A stretch of 27,745 nucleotides of DNA from assembly GCA_035315125.1 (NCBI GenBank), contig DATFYI010000266.1:1-27745 (forward strand), read 5' to 3'. Of the stretch, positions 16,239-24,484 are shown piece after piece (positions within the stretch are counted from its first letter, which is position 1; every line of letters begins with the position of its first letter). Source of the stretch: DATFYI01 sp035315125. GTDB taxonomy: Bacteria > Chloroflexota > Anaerolineae > Anaerolineales > Anaerolineaceae. A program made the translations under genes and the position numbers. The notes under the pieces are model-generated. The model was not told where the DNA came from and searched no databases. It worked only from the letters and a program-made list of their open reading frames with translations.

Positions 16239-17467
16239 CTTTCGGCCTTTCTTTTAATAACAAGATCGCATAATTCGCGCACTGCCCCATGACCACCCGG
16301 TTGAGATAAAACCAGGTCAGCCTGGCGCATTGCGGCTGGTTGAGCATCGGCAACTACCACTGCACAACCTACCAGTTGAAAACACGGCACGTCATTGATA
16401 TCGTTCCCAACAAAGACGACGTGTTGGCGATCGAGATTCTTTTCTTGTATCAGTGCGCTGAGTGCGCTGGCTTTATCGCTGATACCCTGGATATATGGCA
16501 GTTTCAATTTCTGGCAGCGTGCTGTTACGACCGGATTGGTCTCGGTTGAAATGACCATCGCCTGAATGCCTGATTCTATCAGTTGATTTAATCCCAGACT
16601 GTCGCTGCGGTAAGCAGCCACCTGCTCATGGCCGTTTTCATCCACCCACACCCGGTTATCGGTCATGACGCCATCAAAATCAAAGATAATCATCTCAATC
16701 TTCTCTGGCAATGATCGGCGGGGTTTACCCGGAAACACCATATCCAGGTTACCATTATAAACTAGGTACTCGTAGCGCTGCCAATCATACAAATTGTCAA
16801 TATCGACGCTGTAGTGCGCATCAATCTGCAAACCCAAAATCACCGAACCGCTCATAGACTCTTTTTCCAGGATGGTCGCGGAGCGGATCGCATCAATGTG
16901 TCCAGTTTGCCAGTAGACTGGCGGCAAGATCTGCCGGGGAGCATTATAGGGCTCTAATATCCCATCCACCATGAGCAAAGAGCTCATCTGGTGAGATATT
17001 GGATCAACCCGCCACATTTTATGAGGGTTTTGTCCGGCTGGCACAACCCCCCGCACCGAATCAGCCTCAGGATGATCCAATAACATATGGACCGCATCAT
17101 CGATTAAAGTTCGCGGCCGAATTGGCGAGGTTGGGCGGAGCTGGACGATTATATCCGGGTGATATCCTTCTTTTTTATCCAGCCACTCTAATGCATGAAG
17201 GAAAACAGGCAAATCGAGCGTATTATCCTGCGCCAGCTCAGCCGGGCGCAGAAAGGGAGTTTCAGCTCCGAATTCGCGAGCCACAGCCGCAATTTCTTCG
17301 TCATCCGTGGAAAGGATTGTACGTGTGACGGTCTCGGACTGTCTGGCTGCTGCAATACTATACGCAATCAAGGGGAAACCTGCAAAATTCCGAATATTCT
17401 TGTGAGGGATGCCTTTGGAACCACCCCGCGCCGGGATGATTGCCAGAACCTCGTTTTTCTTTACCAT
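16232..17467 (-). CDS. neuA: Fusion of CMP-nonulosonate cytidylyltransferase and KdsC-like HAD phosphatase
   Basis: A 411-residue two-domain enzyme. Residues 5-235 form the cytidylyltransferase: IPARGGSKGIPHKN (11-24), QLRPTSPIR (109-117) and the metal site VDIDN (221-225). Residues 255-405 form a capless HAD phosphatase: FDFDGVMTDNRV (D263, D265), VISTET (S307), SDKASAL (K332), GNDINDVPCF (354-363) and GGHGAVRE. The complete HAD active site suggests a phosphatase acting on the 9-phosphate of the NeuB product, like the separate KDN-9-phosphate phosphatase of Bacteroides thetaiotaomicron. Animal CMAS has a similar domain order. An ATG at 17476 is also in frame; 17467 is preferred because GGGGGA precedes it. 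It overlaps the SDR stop by 7 bases and lies 5 bases before neuB. Confidence 0.92.
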   Translation of the reverse strand: MVKKNEVLAIIPARGGSKGIPHKNIRNFAGFPLIAYSIAAARQSETVTRTILSTDDEEIAAVAREFGAETPFLRPAELAQDNTLDLPVFLHALEWLDKKEGYHPDIIVQLRPTSPIRPRTLIDDAVHMLLDHPEADSVRGVVPAGQNPHKMWRVDPISHQMSSLLMVDGILEPYNAPRQILPPVYWQTGHIDAIRSATILEKESMSGSVILGLQIDAHYSVDIDNLYDWQRYEYLVYNGNLDMVFPGKPRRSLPEKIEMIIFDFDGVMTDNRVWVDENGHEQVAAYRSDSLGLNQLIESGIQAMVISTETNPVVTARCQKLKLPYIQGISDKASALSALIQEKNLDRQHVVFVGNDINDVPCFQLVGCAVVVADAQPAAMRQADLVLSQPGGHGAVRELCDLVIKRKAERD

Positions 17468-18285
17468 GCCGTCCATCCCCCGTCCACCACCAAGTTCGAG
17501 CCCGTCATGTAGGATGAGGCTTCAGAGGCCAGGAAAAGCAGCGCTCCATTCATCTCATCGCGATGCGCCATGCGTCCTAAGACGGTATGCGCCGCGTAAT
17601 TGCGTTCAAATACCTCATCGTGATTATTGAAAACTCCCCCGGGGGTCAGGCTATTAACGCGTATATTTTTTCCAGCATAATAAGTTGCCAGATAGTGCAC
17701 CAATCCTAAAACCCCAGCCTTGGTCACCGAATAAAAGACCGGTTTATACTGTTGCTGAAGCTCGCCGGGACGTTGATAAATGCGCTGATCTGGTCCTACC
17801 AGACCGTACGTCGAGCAGATGTTAATAATCGAACCGTGGTTTTGTTCCAGCATCGGTTTTACGGCGGCCTGGGCTGAAAGGAACATACCGGTCAGATTGA
17901 CGTCTAAAGCCTGTTGCCAGGCATCCAGAGGATAATCCTCAAAAGTATTGCGATGCTGGCCCTGGTGTTCATTATCAAATTTTGGATCCATAGCGGCACT
18001 GCAGACCAGTACGTCCAATCGTCCAAAGGCCTGCACAGTTTTAGAGACCATGGCTCGAGTCGATTCGGGTCGGGTGACGTCCACCTGAACCGCCAGGGCA
18101 GAAAAACCGGATCGCTTCAATTCATCGGCCACCCGGCCGGCCGCCTCTTCATTCATATCCGCCACAACTACCTGGGCGCCGGCTTGAGCCAGGGTACGGC
18201 AAAATTCCTGCCCCAGCAGCCCGGCTCCGCCGGTGACAACTGCGCTTTGACCGTTCAATTTAAATTTTTCAAATATTTCACTCAT
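17461..18285 (-). CDS. SDR oxidoreductase, PtmA-like
   Basis: A 274-residue SDR. It has TGGAGLLG (18-25) for the cofactor, VVADMN (an Asp after strand two, suggesting NAD), CSAA (95-98) in place of the usual NNAG, N130, S158, Y185 and K189, and a VVDGGWTAW end. The insert between S158 and Y185 (QRIYQRPGELQQQYKPV) is longer than normal. In Campylobacter the SDR PtmA is encoded next to the CMP-legionaminate synthase PtmB. This gene has the same position, overlapping the NeuA-HAD gene, so it is probably part of nonulosonic acid synthesis (inference). The frame opens at 18300; the ATG at 18285 with a weak GGGA is preferred. Substrate unknown. Confidence 0.87.
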   Translation of the reverse strand: MSEIFEKFKLNGQSAVVTGGAGLLGQEFCRTLAQAGAQVVVADMNEEAAGRVADELKRSGFSALAVQVDVTRPESTRAMVSKTVQAFGRLDVLVCSAAMDPKFDNEHQGQHRNTFEDYPLDAWQQALDVNLTGMFLSAQAAVKPMLEQNHGSIINICSTYGLVGPDQRIYQRPGELQQQYKPVFYSVTKAGVLGLVHYLATYYAGKNIRVNSLTPGGVFNNHDEVFERNYAAHTVLGRMAHRDEMNGALLFLASEASSYMTGSNLVVDGGWTAW

Positions 18286-18355
18286 GATTTCAAATCCCAT
18301 CAGTCAGTTTTGAACTTCTTGAACCATCGCATAAAGCTGGCATTTTTTCAAACAT

Positions 18356-19948
18356 TTAGTTGGGTAAAATTCCAAAAATGGCTCCATCCCCATACTCTTT
18401 GATCAATGGGATACCAGCGGTCAGATCGTGCCTCCATTGATCTGCAAACGGATCGTCCAAATTCCGATAATCAAAAATGACCATAACTGCCTTTTGGGCC
18501 AACACTTGTTGTCGCACCCTGTTCACCTCGCTTGCATAATCTGTCCGGTAAGTGACCGTAGCCGGATTGGTAGGGGATGGCAGGATAAAAGCAGTCCGGT
18601 CGGTAAGCAAAGAAATGGCCATAATCTTGTTGCTGTAGATCAGCACATGTGGCAGTTCTCGCACAGCCTGCATGGTATCAGAATTTACCCAACTGGAGGC
18701 GGCATAACCCTGACCAGCCAGGTGCAAGTCATGTACAAAGCCCTTCGTGTCTTCAATAAAAGAGGCTGCCAATGCCAGGATCAAAAAAACCGTGGCAGCT
18801 TTCGCCAACCAGACTTTTTGTTGCCACAACCAGGCCAGAAAAGCAAATATCAGGAAGAACACACAGATCAAAAACGGCATGATGATACGCGGCTCAAAGA
18901 TCGGGCTGGCGTCCAGGAAGGTCAGCGTAAATACCAGGGTTGCCAGAAAAAGGAGCGCCTGTATGGCTATTATCAAAATCAATCGAAAAGAATTGTTTCC
19001 AACGCTCATTGAATTACGACGCATGTATAGAATACCCCAAACAATCCCGGCAAGCAGGACTGCCAGCAAGACAAAAAACACGATGTCCCAAAATGGCAGC
19101 AGCTTATCGACCAATCCAAAACGCTCAGGTAAAAGCCAGAGCCAGAAATTATGCAGCCCATCCAGAATTTTCTGGGTTGGGATAGGGTGATAGAGGATTG
19201 TGCGATTTACAGCATTTCCTGATGCCAGGAAATTACGGACTGTCCATACCGCCACTGCCGGCAATCCGCCCGCCAGGAAAAGTAGAATTCCATTCAGACG
19301 TTTTTTCCAACCCGAGTCAAAAACGAGCAATGCTACTATGGCAGTTCCATAGAGCGAGATGCCCACATAGCGAGCCAGGTAGGTAAAGCTGGCTGTTACA
19401 CCGGCTAAAACGAGCCAGCCTTTATGATTATATTCAAAATAACCAGTTAAGAAGAATAAAGACAATAAATAATTGACCAAAAAAACCGGCTCGGAAAGCG
19501 CCAGTGTGTGGACATACAGGAAAGTTTGCGAAATCGGGAACAGCACTGCCCCAACGATCCCCAAGACGGCAGAACCGGTTATACGCTGAATGATAAACCC
19601 AACCAGAACGATATTCGCTGCGAAAAAAATTGCCGCAACCCACCAGGCAGCACGTAGTGGTTGTAAACCCGCCAGCAAGACCGGCAGCAAAACGATCGGA
19701 TACATGGGGGGATTGTTGGTAACCGGCTTAAAAGCTCCGTCACCAGCCATGCGTGTGTAACCATGACCCGCCAGAATGTTTTGCGCTCCACCGATATAAG
19801 CATCTGAATCGTTAAAAAGACCCAGGCCAAAAGGTGTCACATAACGCAGCAGTAGGATTCCGGCGATGGCAATAACCGCCAACGCCAGCCAGAACCAGGC
19901 GTCCCCTATTTTGAGAATTGGTCTATTCTTGCCAGATATCTGTTCCAT
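18356..19948 (-). CDS. GT-C (GT39-like) membrane glycosyltransferase
   Basis: A 530-residue polytopic protein. The first loop holds GLGLFNDSDAYIGGAQNILA, with the acidic pair typical of GT39 and ArnT enzymes, and ALSEPVFLVNYLLSLFF has the second conserved acidic residue. About eleven hydrophobic segments follow, with a soluble tail (MQAVRELPHVLIYSNK, VMVIFDYRNLDD). It is a paralogue of the next gene upstream (20031-21656): HNLLAGKG matches QNILAGHG, MAEPLSIFC matches LSEPVFLVN, and TNETMAVLFLTGRTA matches YSNKIMAISLLTDRTA. The two may be successive transferases for different sugars (inference). The ATG is preceded by GAGG 4 bases upstream. It lies 70 bases before the SDR start. Confidence 0.86.
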   Translation of the reverse strand: MEQISGKNRPILKIGDAWFWLALAVIAIAGILLLRYVTPFGLGLFNDSDAYIGGAQNILAGHGYTRMAGDGAFKPVTNNPPMYPIVLLPVLLAGLQPLRAAWWVAAIFFAANIVLVGFIIQRITGSAVLGIVGAVLFPISQTFLYVHTLALSEPVFLVNYLLSLFFLTGYFEYNHKGWLVLAGVTASFTYLARYVGISLYGTAIVALLVFDSGWKKRLNGILLFLAGGLPAVAVWTVRNFLASGNAVNRTILYHPIPTQKILDGLHNFWLWLLPERFGLVDKLLPFWDIVFFVLLAVLLAGIVWGILYMRRNSMSVGNNSFRLILIIAIQALLFLATLVFTLTFLDASPIFEPRIIMPFLICVFFLIFAFLAWLWQQKVWLAKAATVFLILALAASFIEDTKGFVHDLHLAGQGYAASSWVNSDTMQAVRELPHVLIYSNKIMAISLLTDRTAFILPSPTNPATVTYRTDYASEVNRVRQQVLAQKAVMVIFDYRNLDDPFADQWRHDLTAGIPLIKEYGDGAIFGILPN

Positions 19949-20003
19949 CCTGCCTCAAAACTTGTATACGGTCTTCACACCGACGGGTTCAATGCAAACG
20001 CTT

Positions 20004-20028
20004 ATTATAAGCCAGAAAAACGGTTCAA
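20004..20028 (-). promoter_or_regulatory. Possible internal promoter before a GT-C gene
   Basis: In the 82-base gap between two GT-C genes the minus strand has a perfect TATAAT (20009-20004). TTGAAC (20028-20023) lies upstream, but the spacer is only 13 bases, too short for a standard promoter, so this is weak. It would drive the genes from 18356 leftward. Confidence 0.2.
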
Positions 20029-20030
20029 AT

Positions 20031-21656
20031 TCACTGCGTAGGGTAATAATAAATCACTCCATCCGAGCCCATATAAGACACCTGCAAACCATCGGTTAGA
20101 TTCTGAATACGCTGGGCAGTCTGATCCCCATAAATACTTTCTAATTGCGACGAGAGGCTGTCGAAAAGGACCAGAGCCGCTTTATGTTCTCGGAAAAGGC
20201 GCTGCTGTCCATTGTCGGAGGAAAGGTCGCCGTTCCCGTACTCGCTGTAAACCACCAGCGGCTTGTTTAAATAAATTTCTGCATAAGGATAGGCAGTGCG
20301 CCCGGTCAAGAACAAAACAGCCATGGTCTCATTAGTTACAATCGTGCTGTTAGCCGGCATCGCTTTCAGGGCCTGGATGGTCTGGCTTTCACGCCACTTT
20401 GGTGAGGTATAACCCAGACCCAGTTCGTAATTTTGATTAATGATGCGCATCGAACGCCAACCATAAGCCCCTACGAATAAAATCAGTAACACCGGCAGCC
20501 CAAATTTTAACCAGCGCCAGGCCGGCCAAAGGTTCAAAGTAAGGCCAGCCAGAAGGACGATGATCCATAGAATGTCGATATGAATCGGAGAAAACATACG
20601 GTCATCAATCGTGATGGGTGGGTAAGTGGTGATATATACCACAAAAATAATCCCCAGGTACGCCAGAATAAATATCATCAATAAAATCAGCAGTTGGAAA
20701 AGATCCTGATTGTATGTTTTATTGTTCGTTTTATTGAACTTCCAAATTATCAATCCGAACCAAAGCAACATACCCAGGACAAACAGAATGTCGACCAGCA
20801 GATTTATGGCAGCCGGGTAACGCGGTGAAGCGATCCATGAATCAGGCAACAGCCATCTCAAAATGATATTCTTGATGGGAGGCAACATGCTTGCAATCCG
20901 GCTGACTATATCAACCGTTTCCAGGCTGCGGGAAGCCAGTGTAGCCGTCTTAGAAACGTCATATATTACCCAAATAATCATCGGCCAAAGACCGGCAGCC
21001 AGATATTCCAGGCTTTCCACCAACCTTTCCTGCCACCGTTTCGTGCTGAATACCAGCAATCCTACCCAACCTGCCGCCAGATAGGCCACGGCGCTATAGC
21101 GGGTCAGAAAAGATAAACCGGCCAGCAGCCCGGATAATATCAATAAACCTGTGCGCTGTGGTTTATGCAAATAGTCCACCAGCCAGACCAGACCCAAAAT
21201 ACCACAAAAGATGGAAAGTGGTTCAGCCATTGCCCAGGAATAAACCGGGATTAAGATGGGTGAAACCGCCAAAAGAGCTGCCAGAATGCCTGCCAGTAAG
21301 GTCGAGCGGCTGACGCGATAGGTCAGGCTACCGGCCAACCAGACCAAACCACCAAACAAAAGCATATTTAGCCAGTGGGCAGATTCCACCAGGTCTGCGC
21401 CGGTCAGGCCAATCAGGCTCAGAACTAACGGGAAAAACGGTGGGAAATAGGGGATCAGCCTGAAGCTGCCATCTGGCTGGATCAATCCAATGCCTTTTCC
21501 AGCCAACAAATTGTGGGCTGAAGTGATATATATGGTGGCGTCACCGCCAATACCAGGACCCCAATGAGTACTTAGTACAAGCTCAACAACTCCCAGAATT
21601 GCCATCAGGCTTATAAAAACGTACAGAACAGGTTCTTTTTTAATGCTCGTATCCAC
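20031..21656 (-). CDS. GT-C (GT39-like) membrane glycosyltransferase
   Basis: A 541-residue polytopic protein from the GTG at 21656. The frame is open to a TTG at 21677, but GAGG lies 8 bases before the GTG and the N-terminus MDTSIKKEP is natural, so the GTG is preferred. The first loop has GIGGDATIYITSAHNLLAGK, and SWAMAEPLSIFCGILGL carries the second acidic residue of the GT39 type. About eleven membrane segments and a soluble tail follow. The tail has ETMAVLFLTGRTAYPYAEIY, AALVLFDSLS and GVIYYYPTQ. It is a paralogue of 18356-19948. Its likely role is transfer of a lipid-linked sugar to the growing glycan on the outer face of the membrane. The sugar is unknown. Confidence 0.85.
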   Translation of the reverse strand: MDTSIKKEPVLYVFISLMAILGVVELVLSTHWGPGIGGDATIYITSAHNLLAGKGIGLIQPDGSFRLIPYFPPFFPLVLSLIGLTGADLVESAHWLNMLLFGGLVWLAGSLTYRVSRSTLLAGILAALLAVSPILIPVYSWAMAEPLSIFCGILGLVWLVDYLHKPQRTGLLILSGLLAGLSFLTRYSAVAYLAAGWVGLLVFSTKRWQERLVESLEYLAAGLWPMIIWVIYDVSKTATLASRSLETVDIVSRIASMLPPIKNIILRWLLPDSWIASPRYPAAINLLVDILFVLGMLLWFGLIIWKFNKTNNKTYNQDLFQLLILLMIFILAYLGIIFVVYITTYPPITIDDRMFSPIHIDILWIIVLLAGLTLNLWPAWRWLKFGLPVLLILFVGAYGWRSMRIINQNYELGLGYTSPKWRESQTIQALKAMPANSTIVTNETMAVLFLTGRTAYPYAEIYLNKPLVVYSEYGNGDLSSDNGQQRLFREHKAALVLFDSLSSQLESIYGDQTAQRIQNLTDGLQVSYMGSDGVIYYYPTQ

Positions 21657-21683
21657 AATCAAAACCTCATCTTGCAATTCTTT

Positions 21684-23420
21684 TTATTGCTTGAATTCAA
21701 AAACCATTTGGTCACCTTGTGTACTGGCCAGGTACAATCCTAACCCCTCGCATTCCTGTTGTAGCTTATTCGTATCCGGATAAGCATTTTGTGCAACCAC
21801 CAAATATTGGACACCCAACTGGCGCGCCAGTGTCACGCTTTGCTGGTCCGGGAAATTAGCCATCAGCGGGGTGATGTGGTTATATTGGGCAGGTGGGAAA
21901 GCATTGAAGAAACCACCGACATAGGGTTTATTGTAAATCAAGGTGTAATAGGTCTGTTCCTGGTCTTGCTCCATTGAGAAGGGGAACTGGATGACGGCTC
22001 CCTGGCCGGGTTGAGCAGACAGCCAGGTATCCACCGGACGCGCCTTAACATCGGCAAACTGTTTGTAAGGCCCAGGATAAAAATCGATGAATACTAGCAC
22101 TAAAATCAGCAAGGCTGCAGCCGCCTGCCATTTAATTCCAACTTTTTTCAAAAGCCAGGCGCTGCCTAAACCGGCAGCCGCACTGCTAAACACCAGTACA
22201 AACACCCCAAACCGCATCAGCGAGCGCAACTTGGCATATAAGGGGAAAAAGCGGAAAAAGAGATAACCAGGTAAAAGGATTGGAAAACTGGCCCGATGTA
22301 CCCATCTGGATAAAAAGGCCGGCGTTTGCATGGTTATCTCCTGGCCAAGCCAGTGGAAATCAATCCCCATCGCCATTATCAAAGCAAAAATGCCTCCCCA
22401 CAGCATCAAGACAATCAGCTTACGATGGGGTTGGTCTTTGCGCTTGAACCAGGCCAGCAACCCCAACAGTGCGGAGACCAGACCAATATACAGTGTCCCT
22501 TCCACCCACATGTCCCGGTTAAAATGGGCGCCAATCCACTGTCCCCATAAGAAATGTTGAGTGGATGGAAGGATAAAATCGGTCGGGCTGGCAGAATACA
22601 TCTCCAGAATACCCAGGTTACGATCGGGCATGGCGCCCTGATTGACGAGTGAGACATACGGTGCTATGGCTACCAGTACTAAAGGCAATGCTACAACCGC
22701 ACTGTACCCCATCCCTTTCCAGAACAGGCGGCTTTTAAGCAATCCTCTTTCTATAAACAATAGATAAAAAATCACCATGAAAGCGCTTAAGATCAAAGCC
22801 ATGTAAAGGTAGTACTGCGAAGTAAGGCCGATTAAACCCAGAGAAATTCCTGCCAACAAAATCGGCTTCCAGGACCATTTTTTGGATTCCAACAGATCGA
22901 AGAAGCCCATAAAATAAAAAGGGAACCATTGAGTACCGGATAAATTCAGATGGCCAATTAAAAAATGGGCGAAGCGGAAAGGGATGAAAGCAAAAATGGT
23001 TCCAGCGATCAAGGCCGCGTCAAACCGTCCGGTCAAATGGCGCACCCAAATGTACATACCCAGACCTGAAAGCACGAAAGTGATCAGCAGTGCGGCATTG
23101 TAGGCCAAGGTTGGGCCGCCGATCAGACTGAATGGCAGTGCGATCAGGATCTGTGCCGGAGTAATTTCGGTATAAGCCAGGCTCCAGCCCTCCGGGTAAT
23201 TCAAAAACCAGACGTTAAAGGGATTTACATGCAGATCAAACAGTGCTTTTTTAAACCAACCTATCATCCAGACAAAGTAAATGTTATCTCCTAACTGCCC
23301 TACAATTGAGTTGCCCATCCTGGTGACCAACGGCCAGGTCATAAAGATGGTCATCAGGATGAAATAGACTATCACCCATAGCAATGAAGTTTTTGAGAGA
23401 AAACGCTTTACCGTATCCAT
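21684..23420 (-). CDS. Polytopic GT-C-like membrane protein
   Basis: A 578-residue protein with at least ten hydrophobic segments. The first loop reads GQLGDNIYFVWMIGWFKKA and includes NYPEGWSLAYTE; GHLNLSGTQWFPFYFMGFFD is a second conserved-looking block. The tail after the last segment has QPGQGAVIQFPFSMEQDQE and QLGVQYLVVAQNAYP. The overall form is that of large membrane glycosyltransferases (GT-C or YfhO-like), but the GT39 motifs are less clear than in its neighbours, so the assignment is weaker. The frame is open to 23537, which would overlap the upstream gene by 91 bases; the ATG at 23420 is preferred. An AGGAG at 23442-23438 is 17 bases upstream, too far, so the start is uncertain. 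Confidence 0.72.
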   Translation of the reverse strand: MDTVKRFLSKTSLLWVIVYFILMTIFMTWPLVTRMGNSIVGQLGDNIYFVWMIGWFKKALFDLHVNPFNVWFLNYPEGWSLAYTEITPAQILIALPFSLIGGPTLAYNAALLITFVLSGLGMYIWVRHLTGRFDAALIAGTIFAFIPFRFAHFLIGHLNLSGTQWFPFYFMGFFDLLESKKWSWKPILLAGISLGLIGLTSQYYLYMALILSAFMVIFYLLFIERGLLKSRLFWKGMGYSAVVALPLVLVAIAPYVSLVNQGAMPDRNLGILEMYSASPTDFILPSTQHFLWGQWIGAHFNRDMWVEGTLYIGLVSALLGLLAWFKRKDQPHRKLIVLMLWGGIFALIMAMGIDFHWLGQEITMQTPAFLSRWVHRASFPILLPGYLFFRFFPLYAKLRSLMRFGVFVLVFSSAAAGLGSAWLLKKVGIKWQAAAALLILVLVFIDFYPGPYKQFADVKARPVDTWLSAQPGQGAVIQFPFSMEQDQEQTYYTLIYNKPYVGGFFNAFPPAQYNHITPLMANFPDQQSVTLARQLGVQYLVVAQNAYPDTNKLQQECEGLGLYLASTQGDQMVFEFKQ

Positions 23421-23446
23421 AAATAACTTGAATTGAACTCCTAAGG

Positions 23447-24436
23447 CTAGCTCAAATCGACCCTTAAACCGCTGCGAGACGATTGGCGCGCCGCCAGTGC
23501 AATTTGTAAAACCCGTTCTCCATCTGCCAGACTGCAAACCGGTTCAGCCTCTCCACGTGCAACTGCCAAAAAATGGCGCATTTCGTCCAAAAACATATCG
23601 TTTCGTTCGAAATTGGCAGGCGCCGGTATTTCTTCCCAAACTCCAGTTCCGGCTCGGAACACGCGTAGGATATTATCGTCATTGTCCCAGCGCAGCGTAC
23701 CCTGCATCCCAATGATTTCAAACCGGTGAGTGGGAGGCCGCTGGTAATAGTCCAGGTGTGCGCTGCCCACCGTCCCATTTACAAACTTTAATCCAATTTC
23801 TGCCTCGTCTTCAACATTGATTTCCATCTCGCTGACCTGGCCGGTATAACCCCATACCGAGCTGATCTCACCCAATAACCAGCGCAAATAATCGAGGGGA
23901 TGGCAGAGGGTCAGAGCAACGCCGCCTCCAAGCTCATCGCGGGCGCTGTAGCTCTTGCGATAATCCTCCCAGGGGTGCCAGCCGGGCATATAATCGCCGT
24001 AATGAGCCTGTGCGGATAAGGGTTTGCCGATGGCGCCTTCTTTCAGAAGGGCAGCCGCTTGACGAATGCAGGGGTGAAATCTGAACTGAAAGCCGACCAA
24101 CAGACGGCCACCGCCGACCCTTAAAGCGTCCTTAAGCTCCGGAAGCCGCTCCAGATTGTTGGAAACCGGTTTCTCGAGCAGGATATGGCAACCGCGCTCG
24201 GCAGCCGGGATAGCTACATCCAAATGCAGAGCGGTCGGATTGGAAACAATGACTGCTTGAGGAGATTGATCCAGGGCCGCTTCAAGATTCGTTTCCACCT
24301 GGAAACCGGCCAATTCGTCTTCTGGGAGGGTGCTGCGTTTACTTCGGTAAAGTAAAATATCCTGCTCACCTAACGCCAGTAGATTGCGCATATGCCGTCT
24401 GCCAATCGAACCGTACCCAGCAATCATAAACTTCAT
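23447..24436 (-). CDS. Gfo/Idh/MocA family oxidoreductase
   Basis: A 329-residue NAD(P)-dependent sugar dehydrogenase. The Rossmann loop is GYGSIG (residues 7-12), the family signature is LLEKPVSNN (EKP at 88-90), and ALTLCHPLDYLRWLLG holds the likely catalytic His. The C-terminal half has the open beta sheet of the family. Members oxidise or reduce a hydroxyl of sugars, inositols or nucleotide sugars. In Campylobacter the related PtmF is encoded with PtmA, PtmB and NeuB in the legionaminic acid locus. All four types occur here, though not adjacent, so this enzyme may belong to the same pathway (inference). AAGGGA precedes the ATG. It is followed by GT-C genes and preceded by a GT-B gene. Confidence 0.9.
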   Translation of the reverse strand: MKFMIAGYGSIGRRHMRNLLALGEQDILLYRSKRSTLPEDELAGFQVETNLEAALDQSPQAVIVSNPTALHLDVAIPAAERGCHILLEKPVSNNLERLPELKDALRVGGGRLLVGFQFRFHPCIRQAAALLKEGAIGKPLSAQAHYGDYMPGWHPWEDYRKSYSARDELGGGVALTLCHPLDYLRWLLGEISSVWGYTGQVSEMEINVEDEAEIGLKFVNGTVGSAHLDYYQRPPTHRFEIIGMQGTLRWDNDDNILRVFRAGTGVWEEIPAPANFERNDMFLDEMRHFLAVARGEAEPVCSLADGERVLQIALAARQSSRSGLRVDLS

Positions 24437-24484
24437 AGTTCATTTCCCTTGCATTAATTTTGAATGGAGTAATGGAGAAATCAG

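Noticed and set aside
23421..23537. N-terminal extension of the GT-C-like protein from 23537
   Set aside because: It would overlap the Gfo/Idh/MocA coding sequence by 91 bases and has no hydrophobic or conserved character; an ATG at 23420 is more natural.
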